DNA of 64,000 bases from NCBI GenBank assembly GCA_907163375.1, contig CAJQUW010001841.1, positions 45,585 through 109,584 of the forward strand, given 5' to 3'. The DNA is from Prostheceraeus crozeri. Lineage: Eukaryota > Platyhelminthes > Polycladida > Euryleptidae. Within the stretch, counting starts at the first letter, position 1. Every line of letters starts with the position of its first letter. Positions 55,561 through 64,000 of the stretch are shown in pieces. Below the pieces are notes generated by a model that saw only the letters and a list, made by a program, of their open reading frames with translations, was not told the origin of the DNA and did not search any database. Position numbers and translations under genes: made by a program.

Positions 55561-57789
55561 TTACAAAGTAGCAGACATGTCACGTTGTATTAGAGTACAG
55601 GTGCTGAAGAATGGTTTTCAGCGACGTGTTTTGTTGTTTTCAAGGAGTTATGGATTTTGTGAGTCAACAGCGGAACTTACTATGTCATCAGCGGTGATCT
55701 CAGTATAAAGAAGGCATTATCATCTAAGTATAGACATATCACAGCTGACGTCGATGAAAAATACTTGTGGCTTTATAGGTAATAGTTGTAATAAGAAATG
55801 TAAATATGATCATTTTGAGTTGCATTCTCAGTTCAAAACTGTAAGTATGAAATTATTGCGGAGCGGTCTACTTGAAAAATTACTGACTATAACACGAAAG
55901 TTCTCGATATTTTTAAAAAATAAAGCTTGAAGATCATCAATAATGATGATGTTGTTTAGTCAGAGAATATCATATTTTGCGTGACTCTATCACGCAAGTC
56001 TATCTCTATCCGACATCGTGGAATGCACAACTGGTCACTCAACAAAAAAATCGGAAGCCAAAATTTGGTCTGGGTTTTTTTTGTCAAATCCCAAACTTGG
56101 GTTTTGTGCTGTTCAAACTTTTTTTGATGAAGCCTATGAGTTCTGACTGCGTTAGACTTCCGAAAATTGCTTTCATTAATAATTCTGACTTTGACAAACG
56201 TAAAACTTTTGTGCTAAAGTGCTTTCCACTTTTGAAAAACTTTTTGCAAACTTGTTATTTTTACACAGGCATGTGGCAAGGAAGGTTTTTGGAGGAAGGT
56301 GAATGTACACATGTGGCCTCTGGCATCTACAGAGATTATCAGAGATCATCTACAGAGATCATAGTAGCATCTACTATGAGTTAGGAATCAGGTATCATGA
56401 AAGTTGCAGCAAAATTCAAAGTGAAAAGTCAGCTCATGATCACTTGAATTGGATACACACTCGTTGCTTTCGATTTTTGTATGCCGGCAAATCATGTGCA
56501 TGGGAAGTGTCCATTGGTATATACATGTATGCAACTGTTCGGAATGATGCGAGATGTCTTCCCCAATAGTCGATGTATATAGTGCAGGATGTAAGATAGC
56601 AGATATCTGCAAATGTGTAGAGCGCAACCCCTAAAAACCGAAACAATTGTCCGAAGTTGCCCAGCTTTACAGCATATTGATTATTTCGTAATTATTTTGC
56701 AGTATTCCCACACATTTACAAGCAGGGCATTGCAAGCATCAATCAATAGTATCTTGATACTGTTCAACTCAAGCTGTATGGAATTGAATTCGTGATGAAA
56801 CTAATGGACTACAATTTCAAGATAATGCAATATAGACTAACTGTAAACTTCTTATTACTGAATTCAATAAATTCCGCGAAAACATTTAATTTCTCGCGAT
56901 TTTTGGTTAGTTGTGCACTTGTGTCACGCGATTTTCGATTCGAAATCTTGAGAAGTAGGCCCTATGCACTTGATGAGTCTTAAAAAGTTGAAACATCCCC
57001 AGTATGATATTCCATAAAATTAGTCATAAATTGATTCTTGAAATTTATCATAAACTTATTTCGTGCTCATGGAAGTGATTATGGATATACATGCATTTTT
57101 TCACTATCACGGTTTATTCCCTCAATTATTACAGGCCTTGCATGCACTGCTGTCTCTGTACTTTTGTTTGACGGAGAAAGTTGACATCAAGACATTGACG
57201 AGAATAAATAACTTGTTTGTGCTATATTTCGGGTCTAGTTATAGTCCGGACTTCCGACTCCGCATCCCTGCTTTGTACACGTAACATGTTGTCGCCCATC
57301 TTTCAATCCATATGACGTAGCATCCAAAGTGAAATATGAAAGTAGTCCAGTGCATGAAATTTTCTTCTATGTAGATTTGATACAGGTAGTGTGATAGATA
57401 ATTATATTTTTGCCATTAACAAAAGTGTTTGCTGAATAAATCATAAAGGGCACCCTTCGGAATCCAGTTTTTTAAAAATCATAGTTACGTTGGAACAGAA
57501 CGAGATATCACAGCATCTTTTTTTCATGTTATTGCGCCATCTTATGTGTTAAAATTTCCTCAGATTCTCTGAATCCAATGTTGTCAGAAATAAGCAATGC
57601 ATTTTTGCTATGAAAGATAACTGCTTCATTCGCCGATTCCGTTTCCGCTCTTCAATGCTTGCCCAGCCCTAAATTCCATGTAATGAGCTCCTTACCCTTT
57701 CTCTTTTTTGATTTTTGATTTATATCGATATTACTTAGTACTGCTTAATGAGTACGACTTCTTAGCTTCATCTTTTTTTTCCATTGCAG
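55561..57789. other. Unassigned intron sequence before the candidate last kinase exon
   Basis: Only short frames; the longest (55977-56384) has no recognisable domain. Confidence 0.45.
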
Positions 57790-57893
57790 AATTCCTGACT
57801 GATTTTAGCAAAGTTCCTCTTGAAGTGAACCTCTTACTCGATGACTTCTTACGAGCTCTAAAAATGCTACCATTACAACATTCTTCTATGTGA
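57790..57893 (+). CDS. ITPK1: Candidate terminal exon of the ITPK1-like kinase
   Basis: Acceptor TTTTTTTCCATTGCAG ends at 57789, and a stop codon lies at 57891-57893. With the G left by the 40.7-kb exon the frame reads E-FLTDFSKVPLEV...LLLDDFLRALKML, ending HSSM. The family sequence after VIDxNxFPG is Y-E-G-V-x-E-F-F-T-D-L followed by a helix, so EFLTDF sits where expected and the phase fits. Joined directly, FPG-YEGVP would be missing, which equals one 18-nt phase 1-1 microexon. It may be the true last exon with an unrecognised microexon upstream, or a chance match. Confidence 0.55.
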
Positions 57894-58085
57894 CAAAATC
57901 TTGTATATCTATTTTAGTGATCACTATCATAATCACTGAATTGTGCACCTGAACTCACCAATATCATGTCTAAAGTGACTCGAAAACCTTTCTGTTCGCA
58001 CAGCTCAGCTTTGGAGTCAGTTTCTCAATCTTGATCATTTCATGCGGGATAAAGTAATCAGTTTAGAGCTAGACTACTCGTATTT

Positions 58086-58726
58086 CCTCGTATATTTTCC
58101 TTATGTTTCCTGTATTTTCTCGAATATAGCCCACCGTTTATCTGATTTTTTGCAATTTACGTGCGGGTTGTATTGGAGGACGGGTTGCATGAATAAATTT
58201 TAGATCTTGGGATTTAACTCCCGAGTTTTAGAGATTAGATATTGTGTACATCATTGATAATGAGGTTGACATTGAAAGGGAAGAAATCTAAGAGAAAAAT
58301 AGTAATGACAGTGACGACGAACTCAAGACGCAAGATTTGCAAGACGGAGAACCAGAAGTTATGCTGAGTGACGATTCTGTTTTGACCATTTTGCTTTTTC
58401 TAATCATATTAGATCGATTTTTTTAGTGCTAGTTGAGCAACTACCGATTCCATCGCTTTGATAAGAAGTGTAACCTATGCTTAAAATAACAATTAATGAA
58501 GAGTTCTTTACCAATCAACTATGTAAATATAATAATGATCTATGTTACGCTGATCATTTATAAATCATGGTCTTGTAGCTAAGTCAACTGCTGAACAATA
58601 GTAATTATTGTCAACCATTGCTTGATGATATATAAACGTCTGACTTATATGTAGTCATACTGCAATGACGCTGGCTTTGTAATAAAAGTCGTAAAACTCA
58701 TTGCTGAATGTGCGGGTTCTATTTAA
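58086..58726. repeat. Repeat containing TATATTCGAG/GGGTTGTATTGG motifs, target of a later insertion
   Basis: CTCGAATATAGCCCACCG and GTGCGGGTTGTATTGGAGGA (58130-58185) recur as GTGCGGGTTCTATT just before 58726 and GGAGGGTTATATTCGGGAAA just after 62223. This suggests one DNA repeat now split by the TTAA element. An acidic minor frame near 58260-58370 (SNDSDDELKTQDLQDGEPEV) could be part of its protein. Confidence 0.5.
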
Positions 58727-61700
58727 CCCTGTGACTGCGGCAGGGAAATTCAGCGATGCTCTTTCATATGCGGATGACCACTGGACCTGTGCATAGGAAG
58801 ATAAGCTTATACAGCCATCACTATGATGACTGAAGGATCCACTTGAACAGTTAATAAGATCTCATCTAGATATGAATGGGAGATTGAATTGCGTAATTAA
58901 GCGTCAACGCATCGAGTTGTACATATTGCAAATAAGGCTCTTTTCAAGAAATAATCATGAATTCAAGAAATGTGAATGATTACGATTGGCAACTAAAAAT
59001 TAATGGAATTGCACCATATGTCCAATACTTTCCGAGACATCGTTCATGTAATAACAATAACCGAGTTCTTCTAATAACTCCATACTTCAGGCATTAGGTC
59101 CCCTAAAAAGGATAAATAAATATGCGAAGACCCATCGTGAGATGCGATTGAAGTTCAAGTCTTACATGTGCATACAAGAAACTTACATTTAGTTAAAACT
59201 AATTTTGAATCATTTTGATGGTATTTGCGCTTCATCACAAATATTTAGGTCGAAGTCGCTTTTTTCAATCTTCATTTAGGTTTTCAGCATTTGGTTTTAT
59301 TTTCTTACAGTTATTATGGCGTCCTTTCAGTCCAGCGATACTTTTCACAATTTTCCACAATCTGTGCAAATCATAGTTTGCTCTTTCTTGTTTTTTGATG
59401 CATGTTCTTCCATTCCAAAATCTTCCAGATTAACGCTTGCTCATTCGACAGGTCACTGTGTGTTACATAACATGCTTGCATGAAAGTAATGTAATTAAAT
59501 CATCTACATGCTTAAGTAGTAAAAATCTCTCCCACAGTCGGCTGCATGCTCCTAGAGTTGAACGTCCCTAAGATATCTTATATTAAAGATGTCCTTGGTG
59601 TTTACATTCATCTGGATGGTTTCACTGCGTGCGGTTTAAGTACACATACACTCTTTCAAGAGAATGCATTTTGTCCTACTGTCATACTTTTCTATTTCTA
59701 TCATATTTTTCATCAGATTTAACTGTTGGAGCCTATAAGCGTGTTCGTATACCACAAGAATACAAAATAAAAGCAATTCCAGTTCAATGCTTTAATTTTC
59801 TTCTCATTTGGTTACTACCAGTATATTGATATTTCTTTTTGCTGGTTTTGACAAATTTAGGGTCCTCCAGCTCAATCTTTAATTTTCTTATTTTGTTTTT
59901 CCATTGGCTTCAATCTTTGCGCTGTCACGTCCAGAATTGAATCCTTCCAGCGAAATAATTCAATTCTGTCTGTCATTTTGCTAGAATGATCACTAACTTT
60001 GTGGTGGTACATTGAACACAAAAATCTTCCTTCTCAGCATTTCAATTTTCTAATTTTGTAACTATGATAATTATTTTTGTGCTAGGTCATTTGAAACAAA
60101 AATTCTCTCAATAATTCATTTTCTTCATTTTGTTACCATGATAATTATTTTTGTGCTAGGTCAATATTTTAATTATTTCATTTAATTACTATGATAAGGA
60201 TCTTTGCGAAAGCAGTGAAAGCATATCAGTTTTTATGCTCAATATTATAATTTTCTCATTGTGCTATATTATCATTTTTATTTGCACCGGCTTTTCTAGA
60301 TTTAAAGTCCACCATCTCAATATTTTAATTTTCTCATTTTGTCTCACTCGTGTTGACTTGTCGAAACTCACATTCTGACTTCAGAAAACTGATTTGAAGA
60401 TATCTAAATAGCAGGCTGTTGATACATTGGGCTTGATGAGGCCTGCGATGTCGGTGCTCTTGCATATTGGTCTGATTCCGATAAATCAATGTCAACGTTA
60501 AAATCGGATTTGAAAATTCAAGTAATCTCTTCTAGGACAAATGTCGAATTCTCTTGTGAATTTATTATTTGCACAACTATTATTATGTATAGGACAAAGC
60601 TAAATTATGAGCATTTTATCGCATTAGATCATTATTTGATGTTTTAGGAGAAGTCTAAATTGCAGACCTCTCCAAAAAGTTTAGTTATGACTGAAAAAAT
60701 TAGCGGATCTTCATGCTCAGAAGAATCCCTGCCCAGGGAATCAGTGAGAAGCCAAAGTCAAGATGCCAAATTTTCTTCAGTACCTGCAAATTTTTCTTAA
60801 AACCCTGCGCGAAACTTCCAATTAGTGATTTTTATATAAGACTAACTTTTCAACACTTGTGCAGCATTCAAAGCCCTTGAATGTGTCAGAAGGCCGAAGC
60901 GCGTCGGGCGAGCTTTATTTCATTATCTTGAAATAAAGAATTACGTCGAGCAAAGGGAGCGACTTTACTTATCTTTTTCAACGAACATGACTAACCTCCG
61001 TACGGACGAAGCATGAAAATACATATCGAGTGTTTTGAGGAAGGGAAATAAAAAAGGTTTTAGATAAATGAATTAAAGATAAGTGAAAATCCGCAAACAT
61101 TAAATATTTATCAGTTTTAAGTGAGTCGTCATCACCCAATCCCGGTAAAATCCTCGGCAAAATCCGGCGCCGTAAGAAATTTAGGCCTACTGAACGTCGT
61201 TCGGAAAAGTAATCAAGAGTGTTCTACAAAATCTGTCACTGTCACTGAGGTCCCTTATAAGAGGTTAATCTATAGTATTTCAAGATCTACATGGTCTAGA
61301 AAAAAGGACTTCAGGTCAATAAATATATTAATTGAATTTGCCAAATTTTCGTCTGTCACGTGTATGTCAAATCTCCTGCGTTACGATCCAAAAAATTTTG
61401 CTGATCAACACTTTGTGGCAAATTCACCTAAGGATTGAGCCGATGGTAAAAGAAATTGTCATTTCATGACCATGAATGGAGGGCTTTCAAATAAAAAAAT
61501 GCATGAAATCTGCTTTTCTATATCTTTTGGATTATTACATTTAAAGTAAAAAATTAGAATATAAAAACTAGAAGCAAAATATCAGAATACAATTAATTAT
61601 CTCACTCCGTTCATTATCTCACTTACTAGAAGCCCAAACATTACCCAATGCAATTAAAAATGAAAACTTTTTAAAATGAAATTTCCTCAAAGAGAATCAA

Positions 61701-62219
61701 ATGTACTAAAACCAATCATCCGAAGCTTAATAGATTTTGCTATTTGACATCAAATTCAATATTTGAAGGATTGAAACTATGAACTATTATAATGGGATAT
61801 TTTACATTAGGTATCATACTTGGGACGAAGTGTACATTTCCATTTGTCTTCTTTTTCTTACTATCTTTCGGTTTACATACGCTTCAGTTCGTTTTGCTGC
61901 CTTCTACAAGGATAAACTTGAATACGACTGGAATGAATTACCGCGGTCGAACACGCTGAGAAGAACACTTGCCCTTTGTTCTCTAAAGAATCTAATCAAA
62001 CGATCTGCTCAAGTGAGATACCCGTTATGCAAACAAATTTGTTTGAACTTCCACTTAGCAAGTCGTGACAATATTTACACATATCACTTTAAAGAAAGGC
62101 TCTCTGTTCAAGATGATCTGGAAATCCCCCGCATACAAGGGGTTAATTGAGTATTTCCGAGCCGCATTCAGGAGGAGCTTAGTCATGACTTGAATGCCTG
62201 GTCATCCGCAGTCAAGGGG
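58727..62219 (+). mobile_element. piggyBac-like transposon with TTAA target
   Basis: Left end CCCTGTGACTGCGG and right end CCCCTTGACTGCGG (complement) match at 12 of 14 positions, and TTAA flanks both (58723-58726, 62220-62223). GCGGATGACCA occurs subterminally on both sides. TTAA and CCC-starting ends are piggyBac-type. Length 3.5 kb. The coding part is largely unreadable apart from a possible C-terminal piece. A second end-like sequence (complement CCCCTTGTATGCGGG next to TTAA at 62143-62146) lies 77 bp inside the right end. Confidence 0.65.
61779..62150 (+). pseudogene. Possible piggyBac-like transposase tail
   Basis: A 123-codon frame ends within the right terminal region. Its second half, ELPRSNTLRRTLALCSLKNL then IKRSAQVRYPLCKQICLNFH, is basic and has C-x5-x..C spacing loosely like the cysteine-rich tail of piggyBac transposases. 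Several expected cysteines are absent. Position just inside the right end supports it; similarity alone would not. The first 40 residues are hydrophobic and probably not coding. Confidence 0.35.
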
Positions 62220-62223
62220 TTAA

Positions 62224-63120
62224 AGGAGGGTTATATTCGGGAAAATGCAGTTTTCAAATTAATATGTTTCGTTAATTTCCGTTCATTGAATAATTTGTGT
62301 CTTGATTTGTGACTTTTTACTGTGCTGAGGTGATATATTCTGTAATATGCATTATATACCGTAAAGCCTGTAATAGATTATAAAATTAACCGCCACCCTA
62401 ACGAAGTGTTTATAAAATAGATCGCCCGTGTAAGGCCTTTTAGATGTGTGTTGTGTTATCTGCAAGTACTTATTCGATGCATACACATACCACAAATGTC
62501 CCAATGCCTCATGAATGATAAGTGTGATCCTTTATCAGACAGAGAATTCATTGTGTTGAATTCGCCCTCTTTCTATTTTTTGTTGTTGGTCATCTTGTTT
62601 TATAGGTAGCAATCTTGCGTGCATAATATACTAGATAGATTCGTACATCATCTTGATCGGTGTTGAGCCTATGTTACGCATGCATGTGGTGTGAAGCTTC
62701 AATCACAAGATAATGGGCCATACTAATAACAAGCCTGAATGTAAACGCTTTATCGGGTATTTAGTGAAGCATTTGGTTCTTCGACAGTTTTATAGATGGG
62801 ACATACACGTAGATACAAGCTTTATTGAAGCGAAAAACTCAGAAATGTTGAAAAATAGACCGCCACCTGTAACAGACCCCCATCCAAGAGAGAGGTTCGA
62901 AAAAGAGACTGCAGGTCGTGGTGATTTCAATTTCTAAACGTGTATGAAGTTAGGCGTACCAATTATCGCACCATATTAAAAATCGAATTTGTCACTCTCG
63001 AAAACAACTGTACACGTAATTTGAGTGTGCCAACCTGTTCCGCCACCAATTTTTCAAAATAATACAGCTGTAGTTAAAGAGAGATTGTCGATTAAAAATT
63101 TGAAGTGATGCGGATGTGAA
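62224..63120. other. Unassigned sequence
   Basis: After a short continuation of the repeat flanking the piggyBac-like element nothing is recognised. Confidence 0.4.
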
Positions 63121-63129
63121 GTTACTTAC

Positions 63130-63678
63130 TTTTACTTTTATCCGGCTCCGTCACTGCTGACGCTTCGCCGCTGCCGCAGCACTATTCACGCGCTCCCTCC
63201 ACCTCTCTCGTCGTAAGTACGTTGTGCGCCAACGTCCTACCGGTTCATCTTGTAATGTTGTCACAGTACCGGAACCTTGGTCTGCCTCTTCCACGCCTTC
63301 CGGCATCTTTCCGATGATACACTGCTGCACCAGCTGGCATCCGTGGTCTGTCATGGAGTGGCCGAAGAACTTAAGCTTTCCTTTGAGCTCTCGAGTTATA
63401 TTTAGCTCCGCTAGGATGCTCTCGTTTGTTCTTCTGTCCCTCCAGTTAATGTGAAGCATTCGGCGGTAGAACCACATATCCGCTACATCGATTCTTCTCT
63501 TATCCTCCCTCTTCAGCGTCCAGCCTTCTGATCCATATGCCGGGACTGACCATGCCAGGGCTTTTATGAGATTTATTTCTATTGATCCTCGTATCTTCCT
63601 GTCTCTCCAGACAGTATCCAGATTCAGCATAATATTTTTTGCCATTTCCATCAACGCTGTGATGTCAGTAGTAAGCAA
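63130..63678 (-). pseudogene. LINE reverse transcriptase, C-terminal thumb fragment
   Basis: Open frame with the C-terminal part of a non-LTR RT: TVWRDRKIRGSIEINLIKAL, VPAYGSEGWTLKREDKRRID, VADMWFYRRMLHINWRDRRT and NESILAEL. This is the SE-x-W-T-(L/I)...EM-x-x-x-R-R-ML-x-I-x-W-x-D-(H/R)-x-(T/S)-N pattern of Jockey/CR1-like LINEs. It ends in an alanine/arginine-rich tail (ERVNSAAAAAKRQQ). No catalytic YADD; 5'-truncated. It differs from the 16.8-kb LINE, so at least two lineages are present. Confidence 0.75.
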
Positions 63679-63775
63679 ACCTCCACAATAAACACAGCGC
63701 CCCCCCCCTCGGGAGAGAGTCTTGGTCGGCCGTCCAGGTTGACTTGGGCGGCCGACCAGGTTGCCAGATTTGGGT

Positions 63776-64000
63776 GAAAAACGACAGAGTTAACGGCGAA
63801 TTTGGGATGTTTTGGGCTCTAGCGGCTAAAGGGCAGCTCTAATGGCAGATCTGAGACCAGATTTGGAATCAGCGTGAAATTCTGCATCGGTAGGGTGATT
63901 TTCAGCTCAATCGGAGAGAAATAATTTTCAAACTTTTTCCAAAAAACGACAGAGTTAACGGCGAATTTTGGATGTTTTTGGGCTGTAGAGCCAAAACGAA
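63776..64000. repeat. Start of a tandem repeat, period about 165 bp
   Basis: AACGACAGAGTTAACGGCGA followed by ATTT(G/T)GGATGTTTT(T)GGGCT occurs at about 63779 and again at about 63944; the second unit runs off the window end. A palindrome (GGTCGGCCGTCC...GGGCGGCCGACC, 63724-63759) lies just before. Confidence 0.7.

Larger units (their letters stand above)
1070..57893 (+). other. ITPK1: Gene span: ITPK1-like inositol-phosphate kinase, 5' end outside the window
   Basis: Five exons, and probably a sixth, assemble in order on one strand into the C-terminal two thirds of an inositol-tetrakisphosphate 1-kinase. Known role of the family: a cytosolic ATP-grasp enzyme that adds phosphate to inositol tris/tetrakisphosphates on the route to IP5/IP6. 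Seen here: exons 1070-1168, 7198-7238, 14760-14919, 32836-32903 and 40705-40873, each with AG acceptor and GT donor and matching phases (1,0,1,0,1), plus a candidate last exon at 57790-57893. Family blocks appear in the right order: CKPIIAHG, FINHNA, RPSLKNFSAG, and VIDVNTFPG. The N-terminal exons must lie upstream of base 1. Introns are about 6.0, 7.5, 17.9, 7.8 and 16.9 kb and contain nearly all the transposons listed here. The exons look intact, so the gene is probably functional. The join to the last exon is the weak point. Confidence 0.85.

Noticed and set aside
55977-56569. Overlapping frames of 135 and 88 codons
   Set aside because: No recognisable domain, splice context or repeat ends; treated as chance frames.
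60860-60960. Possible Penelope-type terminal hairpin (CAGAAGGCCGAAGCGCGTCG)
   Set aside because: No clear stem and no GIY-YIG or RT sequence nearby; too weak to annotate.
1-64000. CRISPR arrays, bacterial operons, rRNA or intact tRNA genes
   Set aside because: None seen; spliced exons and the transposon content show eukaryotic nuclear DNA.

Overview
This is eukaryotic, AT-rich, repeat-dense DNA. The best reading is that nearly the whole window is the 3' part of one host gene on the + strand, an inositol-tetrakisphosphate 1-kinase (ITPK1)-like ATP-grasp kinase. Its exons (about 1.07, 7.2, 14.8, 32.8, 40.7 and probably 57.8 kb) are short, have consensus splice signals and join in compatible phases. 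They are separated by 6-18 kb introns packed with transposons. The mix of elements (Penelope-like GIY-YIG elements, Academ-like, hAT, pogo/Tigger, Tc1/mariner, piggyBac-like, THAP-bearing and LINE remnants) suggests an invertebrate metazoan, probably marine. I cannot name the species.

Layout. 0-7 kb: Penelope GIY-YIG piece, kinase exon, Tc1/mariner copy with TA duplication, LINE linker piece split by an insertion, retroelement nuclease-domain piece, hAT-like piece, kinase exon. 7-15 kb: MITEs, an inverted-repeat element whose arms encode a THAP finger, a long-inverted-repeat element, a Tigger-like deletion derivative, kinase exon. 15.9-19.7 kb: element with CAGACCACCCAG termini and a 6-bp target duplication, carrying a 5'-truncated LINE. 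20.4-26.6 kb: THAP and nuclease-domain remnants, then a Tc1/mariner-type transposase split by a MITE and by a 2.9-kb element with 3-bp duplication. 26.6-28.9 kb: Penelope 3' piece and another nuclease-domain piece. 28.9-32.7 kb: complete-looking hAT element, followed by a kinase exon.

33.4-42.7 kb: hAT-like piece, long Penelope RT-GIY-YIG remnant, fold-back repeat, kinase exon, two tRNA-type SINE pieces. 45.96-53.47 kb: the most striking object, a 7.5-kb element with nearly identical 0.7-kb terminal inverted repeats and one large minus-strand gene. That gene has an N-terminal Cys/His module, a long central domain, a PIN/XPG-like nuclease with HEEADTRI signature, and a C-terminal CXC (tesmin/TSO1-type) module. 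It is broken by two in-frame stops and several frameshifts. I assign it tentatively to the XPG-nuclease lineage of Academ transposons. 54.6-64 kb: pogo-type MITE with internal tandem duplication, probable terminal kinase exon, a piggyBac-like TTAA element inserted in another repeat, a LINE RT 3' piece and the start of a tandem repeat.

Apart from the kinase exons I see no host gene. The other long reading frames are transposon pieces or chance frames. Assignments rest on motifs read by eye and on remembered family features; no database search was run.
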